64,000 nt of DNA from JAFMJV01 sp963814315 (GCA_963814315.1 CAWFCG010000001.1:682001-746000); one strand, 5' to 3'; positions 25,647-34,602 are shown, counted from the first letter of the stretch. Notes: generated by a model from the letters alone, not told the origin. Numbers and translations are program-made.

Positions 25647-26572
25647 ATCCCCGAGGCAGCCCGGCGGGGCGAAGCAGACTCCAGGACCGGGACAGCGGCG
25701 CGCAGGATGGTGCGGTAGTCGGCGTGCGCCTGGCGCGTCATCGTGAGCACCGGTCCCAGGTCGATGGGCGGGCCGATGCCGGCCGACATGGTCGAGACGA
25801 AGGTGAAGGCCACCACCTTCATGCCCGCGTGGTAGGCGGCCATCACCTCAGGCAGGAACGAGTTCGACGAGATGGAACAGCCAGCCAGTTGCGCCAGGCG
25901 GATCTCTGCCGGTGTCTCGAAGCTGGGGCCCATCCAGAAACCCGCCACACCGGTGGGGAAGGGAACGCCCGCGGCCTCCACTACCACGCGGACGGCGGCC
26001 GTGCGCGCCGCGTCATAGAGCTCCGCCATCGACAGGTAGGGCGTACCCCAGCCGATGCCCTCGCGCTCGGTCGATAGCGGGTTGAAGCCGCTGAAATCGA
26101 TGTGGTCGGTGAAGGCGAGGAAGCGACCGGGGGGCACGTCCTCGCGCATCGATCCGGAGTTGGCCGAGTACAGCAGCGAATGACAGCCGGCCAGGGCGAG
26201 GCTGCGCGCCGGCAGGCCGCTCTCCTGTGCCGTGGCACCATCGCAAGGCAGCACCTTGGCCTTGACCGCCGCCACCGTGATGCCGTCGATCTCGCCCACG
26301 TCGAGCTCGTTGACGTGGTCGGGGATGCGACTGGGCCGGAAGCCGAGCGCTTCGAAGGGGATGCTCACAGTGTCGCTGAGCACGTCGGTACAAGTTGCGA
26401 AACCGGTGCCGCAGATGAGACCCACGCTGGGCGTTCGACCGGCACGCTCGCGGATGACGGTCGCCGCATGCTCAGCCGCGGCTCGGGTGTCCATGTCGAA
26501 CAGCATACGAGCGTGCGCCTCCGACCGGGACACCCTGTCGACAGATACCTTGTCGTCACCCATGGCGCCCAC
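25643..26572 (-). CDS. Divergent purine nucleoside phosphorylase (PNP/MTAP family) homologue
   Basis: 309 residues of the PNP/MTAP fold. Retained: a GxG loop (LICGTGFAT), SANSGSMREDVPPG, DHIDFSGFNPL, and GFWMGPSFETPAEIR with the base-binding Glu. Changed: the GSGLG phosphate loop is CGTGFA, the QGRFHxYEG phosphate/ribose segment is replaced by KAKVLPCDGATAQE, and the Asn of the FSLITN segment is replaced (AFTFVSTMSAG). Those positions bind phosphate and the purine N7 in classic trimeric PNP, so substrate or reaction may differ. The nucleotides read cleanly with no frameshift. Start at 26572; a shorter start near residue 23 is possible. Confidence 0.7.
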   Translation of the reverse strand: MGAMGDDKVSVDRVSRSEAHARMLFDMDTRAAAEHAATVIRERAGRTPSVGLICGTGFATCTDVLSDTVSIPFEALGFRPSRIPDHVNELDVGEIDGITVAAVKAKVLPCDGATAQESGLPARSLALAGCHSLLYSANSGSMREDVPPGRFLAFTDHIDFSGFNPLSTEREGIGWGTPYLSMAELYDAARTAAVRVVVEAAGVPFPTGVAGFWMGPSFETPAEIRLAQLAGCSISSNSFLPEVMAAYHAGMKVVAFTFVSTMSAGIGPPIDLGPVLTMTRQAHADYRTILRAAVPVLESASPRRAASGI

Positions 26573-26609
26573 GTAGACTCACGAGGCCAACCGCTGCTGG
26601 AGGTCCGTC

Positions 26610-28241
26610 GTGAGGAAGCCGCTCCCTACCATGCTGCTGAGCCTGTCGCTGGCAGCTGCCATGGCCTCGCTCGGGGTCGCCGCCGTCGCGCAGGATGCCG
26701 AGCCGGCTCGTGGCGGCCGACTCGAGCTGGTCGCGCTCAATGACCCCCGCACCCTGGATAACAGCCAGGCGGTGGATACCATCGAGTACAACACGGTGGC
26801 GGGCGCGCTCTTCGAGGGCCTCTACCACTTCACGCCCGAGGGTGAGCTTGAAGCGGCACTCGCCGCCGGCATGCCGACCGTCTCCGACGACGGCCTCGTG
26901 TACACCTTCGACCTGAAACCCGGCGCCATGTTCGCCGGTCCCGATTTCGAGCCCCGGGCAGTAACCGCCGCCGATGTCGCCTACGGCATGACGCGCGCGC
27001 TCGACCCCACGCCCGATGGTGCCCCGGCACCGTCGTGGGGCAGCGGCTACCTCTTTCCCATCCAGGGCGCGGCAGCGTTCAACGCCGGCGAGGCGGAGAG
27101 CGTGGAGGGCATCGAGGTCATCGACGAGGACACGCTGCAGGTCACGCTCGAGGCACCCACCAGCACCTTCCTGCTGGGCCTGACCATCGCCACCAGCTGG
27201 CCGGTGCCGCCTGAGGCGGTGGCGGAGCGCGGCGAGGACTTCGCCAACCGACCAGTCGGAGCAGGTCCCTTCTACGTCAAGGAATGGAACAAGGGCACTG
27301 ACATCCTGCTGGCCCGCAACGAGGGCTATGTCGACCCGGCGTTGCCCTATCTCGACGAGATCCACGTCGACCTGGGCATCGATGAGAACACGCAAGTGCT
27401 GCGCCTTGAGTCGGGCCAGGCCGACGGCGTCTATGAGCCGTTCACCATCGGGCCGGCGGGGCTACGGCTGCTCCAGGACGCGCCCGGGATCACCGTCGCA
27501 CCCGCGGTGGGGCCGCGCATCTACTACCTGGCCCTGGAGAACAGCGGGGTCTTCGGTAACCGTGACCTGCGGCTGGCGGTGGCACATGCATTGACTCGCG
27601 ACTTCACCGCCCAGTTCGGCGACCTGGCGGAGCCCTGGAGCCAGCTGATGGGCTCGGCCGCCGCGCAGTCCGACCCCGAGGGTACGCGCATCTATCCGCA
27701 CGACCCGGAGCTGGCAGCGCAGTACCTCGAGTCGGGCGGCTACGACGGCACGCCGATCAAGGTCATCTACGACGTCACCGACCCCTACGGCTCCGCCAAC
27801 GCCACCGCCCTTCGCCAGGACCTCGAAGCGGTCGGCTTCGTGGTCGACCTGGCTGGTCTGCAGCCGGGCGAGTTCTTCGGGGGGGCGGTCTACGATCCAG
27901 CCGCTCGAGACCTCTCGTCCACCTACTGGAGCGCCGACTACCCCGACGCCCAGGACTACATCTCCACCAACTTCGTCTGCGGCCAATTCCTGAACATCTC
28001 CAACTTCTGCGACGAAGACATCGACGCGGCTTTCTATGCCACTGAGCAGATGCCCTTCGGCCCAGAGCGCGATGCGGCACTCCTGGAGGTTCAGCAGATG
28101 CTCATCGACGAGGTGGCGGGTGTGCCCATCATGGAAGTGACACCACAGGTGGTGTACGGGCCGAGTGTCGGAGCCATGCCCACGCTGGCGACCTATGCCC
28201 CGTATGACTGGAAGCGCGCCTGGGTGAAGGCCGACGGCTGA
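26610..28241 (+). CDS. ABC transporter substrate-binding protein, family 5 (peptide/nickel type)
   Basis: Secreted OppA/DppA-like binding protein of 543 residues. GTG 26610 follows GGAGG; the signal peptide ends VAAVAQDAE. The mature part shows RTLDNSQAVDT, EYNTVAGALFEGLYHFTPEG, the YTFDLKPGAMFAGPDFEPRAVTAADVAYGMTRAL region split over residues 90-130, and the C-terminal APYDWKRAW. Family 5 proteins bind peptides, nickel chelates or sugars. It opens the transporter operon 26610-31024. A Ni2+ role near a NiFe hydrogenase is possible but nothing in the sequence proves it. Confidence 0.88.
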   Translation: MRKPLPTMLLSLSLAAAMASLGVAAVAQDAEPARGGRLELVALNDPRTLDNSQAVDTIEYNTVAGALFEGLYHFTPEGELEAALAAGMPTVSDDGLVYTFDLKPGAMFAGPDFEPRAVTAADVAYGMTRALDPTPDGAPAPSWGSGYLFPIQGAAAFNAGEAESVEGIEVIDEDTLQVTLEAPTSTFLLGLTIATSWPVPPEAVAERGEDFANRPVGAGPFYVKEWNKGTDILLARNEGYVDPALPYLDEIHVDLGIDENTQVLRLESGQADGVYEPFTIGPAGLRLLQDAPGITVAPAVGPRIYYLALENSGVFGNRDLRLAVAHALTRDFTAQFGDLAEPWSQLMGSAAAQSDPEGTRIYPHDPELAAQYLESGGYDGTPIKVIYDVTDPYGSANATALRQDLEAVGFVVDLAGLQPGEFFGGAVYDPAARDLSSTYWSADYPDAQDYISTNFVCGQFLNISNFCDEDIDAAFYATEQMPFGPERDAALLEVQQMLIDEVAGVPIMEVTPQVVYGPSVGAMPTLATYAPYDWKRAWVKADG

Positions 28242-28305
28242 TCCTGCCGGGGACGCCACGGCGTCCTCAAGCCCTGGCACATCATCGCTGCTCTCGATCA
28301 GGGGT

Positions 28306-29253
28306 TTGCGCGTCGCCACAGGGAGCGGTGACATCCTGCGTGGCGTCGACCTTGCCGTGCGTCGCGGTGAGGTCACCGGCGTGGTGGGTGAGTCGGGCTG
28401 CGGCAAGACGACGCTTGGCCTGGCCGTGCTGGGCCTGCTGGGTCGCTCGCGCACGATCAGCGCCGGTGAGATCCGGCTCGAGGGCAAGCTCATCGGCGCG
28501 CCGAGGGTCGATGGCACCGCCTCCTTGCGCGGCTCCCGGATCACGTTCGTACCGCAGGATCCGTTCCGCGCCTTCGACCCCTTGCGACGCATGGGGCCAC
28601 AGATCAGGCGACCGCTGGAGGTGCACCATCACCTGGACGCATCCGTGGCGGATGCGCGTATCACCGACCTGTTGGCGCGCTTGGGGGTGCCGGACCCGGC
28701 AGGGTTGGGAAAGGCCTACCCGCATGAGCTCTCCGGCGGCATGCTGCAGCGCGCCGCCATCGCAACCGCGCTCTCCTGCCGACCCGATCTGGTCATCGCA
28801 GACGAGCCCACCACGGCGCTCGATGCGCTGGTCCAGGGCCAGGTGATCGAATCCCTCATGGCGGTGGTTCGTGAGCTCGGGACGGCCGTGCTGGTCATCA
28901 CCCACGACCTACGCCTGCTGCAACGCATGGCCGACCGCATCGCTGCCATGTATGCCGGGCGCATCGTGGAGTTCGGGTCGGCCGCGCGGTTGTTGGAGAG
29001 GCCGCGCCATCGATATCCGGCGGCACTGCTGGCATCGTCGGTCCACCATGCCCGACCGGGCGAACGACTCCGGGTCGTGGAGGGGCAGCCCCCCGTGCTG
29101 CCGGGGTCCTTCGAGCCTTGCGCCTTCGCACCCCGCTGTGCCTGGGCAGATGAGACCTGCCATACCATCGAGCCACGCTACGAATGGCCGGCCGAGGTCG
29201 GCTTCGCCTGTCACCACCCAGCCCATCAGAGCCAAGCCCAGGTCAGCCAGTGA
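28306..29253 (+). CDS. Peptide-type ABC transporter ATP-binding protein (DppD-like)
   Basis: ATPase with Walker A GESGCGKTTLG, Q-loop FVPQDPFRAF, signature LSGGMLQR, Walker B DLVIADEPTTALDALVQ and switch VITHDLRLLQRMAD. The C-terminal oligopeptide-transporter extension has GSFEPCAFAPRCAWADETC, typical of DppD/OppD. The start is problematic: homology begins earlier (SLLSIRGL just upstream), yet the open frame after the in-frame stop at 28225 has no ATG or GTG. TTG 28306 is the only common start codon; CTG 28288 would restore the first strand. Lost start through an indel is also possible. The stop overlaps the next gene as GTGA. Confidence 0.82.
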   Translation: MRVATGSGDILRGVDLAVRRGEVTGVVGESGCGKTTLGLAVLGLLGRSRTISAGEIRLEGKLIGAPRVDGTASLRGSRITFVPQDPFRAFDPLRRMGPQIRRPLEVHHHLDASVADARITDLLARLGVPDPAGLGKAYPHELSGGMLQRAAIATALSCRPDLVIADEPTTALDALVQGQVIESLMAVVRELGTAVLVITHDLRLLQRMADRIAAMYAGRIVEFGSAARLLERPRHRYPAALLASSVHHARPGERLRVVEGQPPVLPGSFEPCAFAPRCAWADETCHTIEPRYEWPAEVGFACHHPAHQSQAQVSQ

Positions 29254-30104
29254 TCGGCCCGGCGCTGGCACCGGCCAAGGCGTCGCAGCCGCAGCCGTGG
29301 GGGCTGCGCATCGGGGTCGGTCTGCTACTCGCGCTCGTCCTACTGGTGGTGCTGTACCGGCTGCTCTCACCGGTGGACCCCACGTTCGAATCGATCGAGG
29401 GCCTGACGCCGCAGGGTGAGCCCTTGGGCGCCGGTGCCCAAGGGCATCTGCTGGGCACGGACCCGCGTGGCCGAGATCTGCTGGCCCGGGTGATATATGC
29501 CGGTGGCCTGACGATGCTGACGGCGCTCTCGGCGGTGGCCATCGCGACCGTGGCAGGCGTGCTGGTGGGGCTGCTGGCCGCCAACAGCAGACACGTTGCG
29601 GGATCCGTGCTGATGCGCTTCACCGACCTGGGCCTGGCCATCCCCGGGCTGCTGCTGGCCGCGGCCATCTCCACCATCCTGGGCCGCGGCACGCTGTCAC
29701 TGATCATCGGACTCGCGGCCGTGTTCTGGGCACCAATCGCACGTGTCACGTACGGGCAGGCGGTGGTGCTGCGCGAGCGTGACTACGTGGAGGCCGCGCG
29801 CGTCCAGGGCGCCGCTTCGACCACCATCCTGGCGCGCCACATCCTGCCGCACTTGCTGCCGGTGGCGGGTGCCTATGCGGCCCTGTCGGTGGGCTGGGCG
29901 GTGCTTTTCGAATCGGCCCTCGGCTTCCTCGGCGCCGGCGTGCAGGAACCAGAGGCGTCGATCGGCTCCATGCTTGGCCAACACCTCATCTACTACCGCA
30001 GCCACCCCGGCCTCATCCTGTTCCCGGCCCTCTTCCTGGGGCTGCTGGTCATCGCCGCCAACCTCGTGGGAGAGTCGCTGCGCAGCGGTGGCGACGAACG
30101 CTGA
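29250..30104 (+). CDS. Peptide-type ABC transporter permease (DppC-like)
   Basis: Membrane permease of 284 residues. GTG 29250 overlaps the preceding stop. After one N-terminal helix (GVGLLLALVLLVVLYRLL) a soluble segment has HLLGTDPRGRDLLARVIYAG, the standard DppC/OppC motif, then five helices with the EAA loop YVEAARVQGAASTTILARHILP. It forms the pore with the next gene's product. The gene order ATPase-C-B is the reverse of the common B-C-D-F order. Confidence 0.92.
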   Translation: MIGPALAPAKASQPQPWGLRIGVGLLLALVLLVVLYRLLSPVDPTFESIEGLTPQGEPLGAGAQGHLLGTDPRGRDLLARVIYAGGLTMLTALSAVAIATVAGVLVGLLAANSRHVAGSVLMRFTDLGLAIPGLLLAAAISTILGRGTLSLIIGLAAVFWAPIARVTYGQAVVLRERDYVEAARVQGAASTTILARHILPHLLPVAGAYAALSVGWAVLFESALGFLGAGVQEPEASIGSMLGQHLIYYRSHPGLILFPALFLGLLVIAANLVGESLRSGGDER

Positions 30105-31024
30105 TGGGCTGGTACATCGGCAGGCGCCTGCTGGCAGCCCTGGTGACGGTCTGGATCGTGGCCACGGCCGGCTTCCTGCTGGTCGAGATCATCCCCGGCG
30201 ACCCGGCGCGTCAACTGGCCGGGCCAGGTGCGTCGGCAGCGACACTGTCGGCCATCCGCGAAGCCTACGGGTTCGACGATCCGCTGCCGGTGCGCTATCT
30301 CGATTCGCTGGTGCGAATGGTGCAGGGTGACCTGGGCTACAGCTTCGCCAAGGCGGAGCCAGTGACGGACGTGCTGTTGCGCTCGCTGCCGCCGACGTTG
30401 CTGCTGACCGCCCTCGCGTTCCTGGTCGAGGTGCTCATCGCCATCCCGCTGGCACTGTGGGTCGTCAGTCGGGGCGGCTGGGCGGATCGCCTGCTGGTCG
30501 TCCTCGCCGGACTCACCGCCTCGATACCCGCCTTCCTGGTGGGCCTGCTGTTCATCTACATCTTCGCCTTCCGGCTTGGGCTGTTCCCCCTGGGCGGTGG
30601 AGGATCGGCCTCCGCCTACGTGCTACCGGTACTGACATTGGGCATCCCCTTCGGCCTGGTCCTGGCGCGTCTGTTTCGGACCTCGCTGCTGGAGCAGCAG
30701 GACGAGCCCTACATCACCTTCAGCGCCGCGCTGGGTGAATCACCTTGGTCGGTGCGCTGGCGGCACCTCTTGCCCAATGCCCTGCTGCCGTTGCTGTCCA
30801 TCCTGGCGCTGGACTTCGCGGGTCTGTTTTCCAGCGTGGCGGTGGTGGAAGTGGCCTTTTCCATGCCCGGTCTTGGGGCCGATCTGCTGCTGGGCCTGCG
30901 GCGGCTGGACACCTCGCTCATCGTGGGCATCGGCATCGTAGCCGGCCTGTTGGTGGCCCTGATGAACCTGCTCGCCGACGTGGCTGTCATCACCATCGAC
31001 CCGCGAGTCCGTCGCGAGGGCTAG
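30104..31024 (+). CDS. Peptide-type ABC transporter permease (DppB-like)
   Basis: 306 residues, opening GWYIGRRLLAALVTVWIVAT, the conserved first helix of DppB/OppB, followed by IIPGDPARQLAGPGAS and DPLPVRYLDSLVRMVQGDLGYS (in two parts). Later helices include the LLEVQQ-like EAA region LLEQQDEPYITFSAALGE. It couples to the previous gene by TGATG. Its TAG stop at 31022-31024 overlaps the stop of the convergent ATPase gene within CTAG. Confidence 0.92.
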   Translation: MGWYIGRRLLAALVTVWIVATAGFLLVEIIPGDPARQLAGPGASAATLSAIREAYGFDDPLPVRYLDSLVRMVQGDLGYSFAKAEPVTDVLLRSLPPTLLLTALAFLVEVLIAIPLALWVVSRGGWADRLLVVLAGLTASIPAFLVGLLFIYIFAFRLGLFPLGGGGSASAYVLPVLTLGIPFGLVLARLFRTSLLEQQDEPYITFSAALGESPWSVRWRHLLPNALLPLLSILALDFAGLFSSVAVVEVAFSMPGLGADLLLGLRRLDTSLIVGIGIVAGLLVALMNLLADVAVITIDPRVRREG

Positions 31025-31977
31025 GCGGCCACCCCGGCGGCTGGGAAGAAGCAGGCCACCGGATGGCCCTGGCCACGCTCGATGAGCTCCGGCACCTCTT
31101 GCCCACAGCGATCCTGCGCCAACGGGCAGCGCAGGCGGAACGCACAGCCCGATGGACGTTCTGCCCTCTGGGAGAGTTCGACCGGCTGCGGCACCGTGGC
31201 GCCCCCTCCCAGCGCCGCCAACAACGCACGTGTGTAGGGGTGGCTCGGGCCCTCGAAGATCTCATCGCGCGTCCCGGTCTCCACGATGCGTCCGGCGTAC
31301 ATGACCGAGACACGCTGGCTCACGTGACGCACCACGGGAAGGTCGTGGGCGATGAAGAGATAGCTCAGGCCACGCTCGGCCCGCAGATCCATCAGCAGGT
31401 TGAGGATCTGCCCCTGGACCGAGACGTCGAGGGCCGAGACCGGCTCGTCGCAGATGATCAGCTCCGGATCCAGGGCCAAAGCGCGAGCGATGCCGATGCG
31501 CTGCAGCTGGCCGCCAGAGAATGAAGCTGGACGCCGCTCGCCGAGTGCAGGGTCGATGCCGACTCGCTCCAGCAACGCGTCAGCACGTCGGCGGCGCTCG
31601 TCACGATCGTAGAGCCCGTGGATGACCCACGGCTGGGACACGATGTCACGCGCGCGGAACCGCGGGTCCACCGACGAGAAGGGGTCCTGGTAGACCAGCT
31701 GCAGGTGCCGCCGCATCCTTCTGAGCGCGTCGCCTTCGAGCGCCAGGAGGTCCTCGCCACGGAACGTGACCGTGCCCGAGTCGGGCTTGACCAGGCGCAG
31801 CAGGATGCGCCCGACGGTGGTCTTGCCAGAGCCGGACTCTCCAACCAGTCCGTGCGTCTCGGCGGCGGCGACGGCCAAGTCGACATCCTGCACCGCCGCC
31901 ACCACTCGCCTGCCGGAGCCACGACCGGTCACGAACGTCTTGCTCAGGCCACGCGCATCGAGGAGTGGTTCAGCCAT
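31021..31977 (-). CDS. Peptide-type ABC transporter ATP-binding protein (DppF-like)
   Basis: The second ATPase expected for the family 5 transporter, but encoded convergently on the opposite strand. It shows Walker A GLVGESGSGKTTVG, QLVYQDPFSSVDPRF, signature FSGGQLQR, Walker B ELIICDEPVSALDVSVQ, switch FIAHDLPVVRHVSQ, and the C-terminal GCAFRLRCPLAQDRCGQ element. The start MAEPLLDARGL at 31977 fits family length (318 residues). Being on the other strand, it must have its own promoter, so stoichiometry with DppD may be set separately. Confidence 0.92.
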   Translation of the reverse strand: MAEPLLDARGLSKTFVTGRGSGRRVVAAVQDVDLAVAAAETHGLVGESGSGKTTVGRILLRLVKPDSGTVTFRGEDLLALEGDALRRMRRHLQLVYQDPFSSVDPRFRARDIVSQPWVIHGLYDRDERRRRADALLERVGIDPALGERRPASFSGGQLQRIGIARALALDPELIICDEPVSALDVSVQGQILNLLMDLRAERGLSYLFIAHDLPVVRHVSQRVSVMYAGRIVETGTRDEIFEGPSHPYTRALLAALGGGATVPQPVELSQRAERPSGCAFRLRCPLAQDRCGQEVPELIERGQGHPVACFFPAAGVAA

Positions 31978-32014
31978 AGGGGCACTGTAACGGGGCGGCG
32001 CAGCGGCGCCTCGA

Positions 32015-33229
32015 TCAGCCGCGGATGATCCCCATCTCGCGTCCGATGCGAGCGAACACTCCCAGTGCGCGGTCAAGATGTTCGTCGGTGTGTGCGGCAG
32101 TGACGATGGCGCGCAGGCGGGCGCCATCGAGCGCGACCGTGGGATAGACCACCGAAGTGGCGAAGACGCCCGACTCGAAGAGACCCTCGCTGAAACGGAT
32201 GGCCGCTTCCGCCTCGCCCAGCATGATGGGCGTGATGGGCGTCTCCGAAACGCCGGTGTCGAAGCCCAGGCGGCGCAGCTCCGTCTTGAAGCGATGGGTG
32301 TTGGCCCAGAGCCGCTCGAAGAGCTCGCCCTCCTCGCGCATGACTGCCAGCGCCTCGATGCAGGCGGCAGCCACCGCGGGCGGGTGCGAGGTCGAGAAGA
32401 GGAATGGCCGGGCCCGCTGCGTCAGAAATTCTCGCAGGGCGGCAGGGCCAGCCACATAGCCGCCCAGCACACCGAAGGCCTTCGAGAGCGTGCCCACCTG
32501 GATGGCGACCCGACCGTGCAGCCCGAAATGGTCGACGCTGCCGCGGCCGTGGTCGCCCAGCACTCCGGAGCCATGCGCATCGTCCACCAGCACGGCTGCA
32601 TCGAAGGCCTCGGCAGCTTCCACGATGGCGGGCAGGGGCGCGATGTCTCCATCCATGCTGAAGACGCCGTCGGTGACCACCAGGACGAGTCGATATGGAT
32701 CGCCGGACCCACGCTGTCCCATCGAACGAGCGTGGGCCAGGGTCTCGCGCAGGGCGGCCACATCCTTGTGTGGATACAGCTCGCGATGGGCCTTGGACAG
32801 GCGCATGCCGTCGATGATCGAGGCGTGGTTGGCGGCATCGCTCACGAAGAGGTCGTCGTCGCCAGCCACGACCGGCAGCACACCGGTGTTGGCGGCGAAA
32901 CCCGACTGGAACACCAAGGCCGCCTCGGTGCCCTTGAAGTCGGCCAGCTCACGCTCCAGTCGTTCGTGCAGTGACAGCGTGCCGGCGATGGTGCGGACGG
33001 CACCCGAGCCGACGCCGAAGTCCGCGATGGCTCGCGCCGCCGCCTCGCGCAGGCGGGGGTGATGCGTCAGACCCAGATAGTCGTTCGACGAGAAGCTGAT
33101 GACCTCGTGTCCGTCGACCATGCACGTGGGCCCCTGTGCCGACGACATCTCGCGAAGCGGGCGGTAGAGGTGCTGGGCGCGCAGCGACGCGACCTCATCG
33201 GCGAGGAAAGACAGCGGATCGGCCATCAC
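32015..33229 (-). CDS. kbl: Glycine C-acetyltransferase (2-amino-3-ketobutyrate CoA ligase)
   Basis: PLP alpha-oxoamine synthase of 404 residues. It has FSSNDYLGLTHHPRL, GSGAVRTIAGTLSLHERLE, DDAHGSGVLGDHGRG and the PLP-lysine motif GTLSKAFGVLGGYV. The family also includes 8-amino-7-oxononanoate synthase; Kbl is preferred because the gene is overlapped (ATGA) with threonine dehydrogenase, with which it splits threonine into glycine and acetyl-CoA. Two adjacent ATG codons (33229, 33226) are possible starts. Confidence 0.9.
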   Translation of the reverse strand: MMADPLSFLADEVASLRAQHLYRPLREMSSAQGPTCMVDGHEVISFSSNDYLGLTHHPRLREAAARAIADFGVGSGAVRTIAGTLSLHERLERELADFKGTEAALVFQSGFAANTGVLPVVAGDDDLFVSDAANHASIIDGMRLSKAHRELYPHKDVAALRETLAHARSMGQRGSGDPYRLVLVVTDGVFSMDGDIAPLPAIVEAAEAFDAAVLVDDAHGSGVLGDHGRGSVDHFGLHGRVAIQVGTLSKAFGVLGGYVAGPAALREFLTQRARPFLFSTSHPPAVAAACIEALAVMREEGELFERLWANTHRFKTELRRLGFDTGVSETPITPIMLGEAEAAIRFSEGLFESGVFATSVVYPTVALDGARLRAIVTAAHTDEHLDRALGVFARIGREMGIIRG

Positions 33230-34254
33230 AGGCTCCAGTCCAAAAGCACCTTGCCACTGTCGCCCGAGCGGGCGGTCTCGAACGCGGCAACGTGGTCATC
33301 GAACGCGAAGCGATGTGTGATGGCTGGGGCGATGTCCAGTCCCGACTGCAGCATCACGCTCATCTTGTACCAGGTCTCATACATCTCCCGGCCATGGATA
33401 CCCCTGATGGTGAGCATCTTGAAGACGATCTGGTCGAAGTCGAGCCCGATCTCCTCGGTGGGGATGCCCAACTGCGCCAATCTGCCGCCGTGTGACATGT
33501 GCGCCAGCGCATCGTGGATGGCATCGGGGTTGCCGGACATCTCCAGGACCACGTCGAAGCCTTCGACCATGCCTAGCTCCTGCTGCACCGCATCCAGGTC
33601 GCCCGCGGACGGATCGACGACCATGGTCGCGCCCATGCGCAAGGCCAACTCTCGTCGGAAGGCGTTGGGCTCGGTGACGACCACGTAGCGAGCACCGGCG
33701 TGACGCACCACGGCGATGGCCATCAGGCCGATGGGCCCGGCGCCAGAGACAAGGACATCTTCACCGAGCACCGGGAATGCCAGCGCCGTGTGGACGGCGT
33801 TGCCGAAGGGGTCGAAGATGGCGGCCACATCCTCGTCGATGCCCGGCCAGTGGTGCCACACGTTGTTCATGGGCAGAGCCACGAACTCAGCAAAGGCACC
33901 GTCGCGGCCGACGCCCAGGCCGATGCTGTGCGCGCAGAGATGACGCCGTCCCGCGAGGCAGTGACGACATCGGCCACAGACGACATGGCCTTCGCCACTG
34001 ACCATCTCATGAGGGTGGAAGTCGCTCACGTTGGCGCCCACCTGCACGATCCTGCCCACGAACTCGTGGCCCACGATCAGCGGCGGATGGATGGACTTCT
34101 GGGCCCAGGCATCCCAGGCCTCGATGTGGAGATCGGTGCCGCAGATACCGGCCTTATGTACCTCGATGAGCACGTCGTTGATGCCGACCTGCGGCATGGG
34201 CATCTCACGAAGCTCCAGACCGGGTCCTGGCTGAGTCTTCACAAGGGCACGCAT
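33226..34254 (-). CDS. tdh: L-threonine 3-dehydrogenase
   Basis: Zinc-dependent, NAD-linked medium-chain dehydrogenase, 342 residues (E. coli Tdh is 341). Catalytic zinc Cys is in AGICGTDLHI, with GHEFVGRI; the structural zinc Cys cluster is CGRCRHCLAGRRHLC. The NAD fold has VSGAGPIGLMAI. Other Tdh hallmarks include DPFGNAVHTAL and GIHGREMYETWYKM. The start at 34254 follows GGAGGAGCT directly upstream, a very strong RBS. It converts threonine to 2-amino-3-ketobutyrate, used by the coupled kbl product. Confidence 0.95.
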   Translation of the reverse strand: MRALVKTQPGPGLELREMPMPQVGINDVLIEVHKAGICGTDLHIEAWDAWAQKSIHPPLIVGHEFVGRIVQVGANVSDFHPHEMVSGEGHVVCGRCRHCLAGRRHLCAHSIGLGVGRDGAFAEFVALPMNNVWHHWPGIDEDVAAIFDPFGNAVHTALAFPVLGEDVLVSGAGPIGLMAIAVVRHAGARYVVVTEPNAFRRELALRMGATMVVDPSAGDLDAVQQELGMVEGFDVVLEMSGNPDAIHDALAHMSHGGRLAQLGIPTEEIGLDFDQIVFKMLTIRGIHGREMYETWYKMSVMLQSGLDIAPAITHRFAFDDHVAAFETARSGDSGKVLLDWSL

Positions 34255-34602
34255 AGCTCCTCCTGGTGTCGTCGACGTGTGTCCATCTTCCGCCTGCGAG
34301 GCAAGCCCCGTCGTGCCATTCGGCCCCTGCCATCCGGCCCCTCCCAAGCGTGGTCACAGGCGGCGCAGACGTATGCAGGGGGCACAACGGCGGGGACGAT
34401 GTGGGCGATTCGGCCCTGTCTCTGTTCGAAGTCGGGGCGGAGGCTTGACTCAATCGAATAGCTTGAGCCACCGGAGGCTTTCCCCCTGGCACACCCGACG
34501 ACCCGAGTCGTGGGCCACGTCTGACACCTAGCCGTCCGAACACCCGCCCGCGGTCACCGTCCTTAACGGTCCGCGGGCGTTTGAGCACAAAGAGGCGAAC
34601 AC
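34255..34602. other. Divergent intergenic region between tdh and hdrC
   Basis: 348 bases without a gene that I can support. It must hold the tdh promoter (leftward) and the hdr-mvh promoter (rightward). A TTGACT at about 34444 could be a -35 element for the right-hand operon but no matching -10 is evident. A strong hairpin lies just before hdrC (separate entry). Confidence 0.45.
34545..34579 (+). promoter_or_regulatory. Strong hairpin in the hdrC leader
   Basis: CGCCCGCGG (34545-34553) pairs with CCGCGGGCG (34571-34579); inside it ACCGT (34556-34560) pairs with ACGGT (34566-34570). TTTG follows. It ends 23 bases before the hdrC ATG and only about 13 before its RBS (AAAGAGG). It may be an attenuator or a 5' mRNA stabiliser for the hydrogenase operon. 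It cannot be the tdh terminator because tdh runs leftward from 34254. Confidence 0.55.

Noticed and set aside
32015..33229. 8-amino-7-oxononanoate synthase (BioF)
   Set aside because: Same fold family, but overlap with tdh and no biotin genes favour Kbl.
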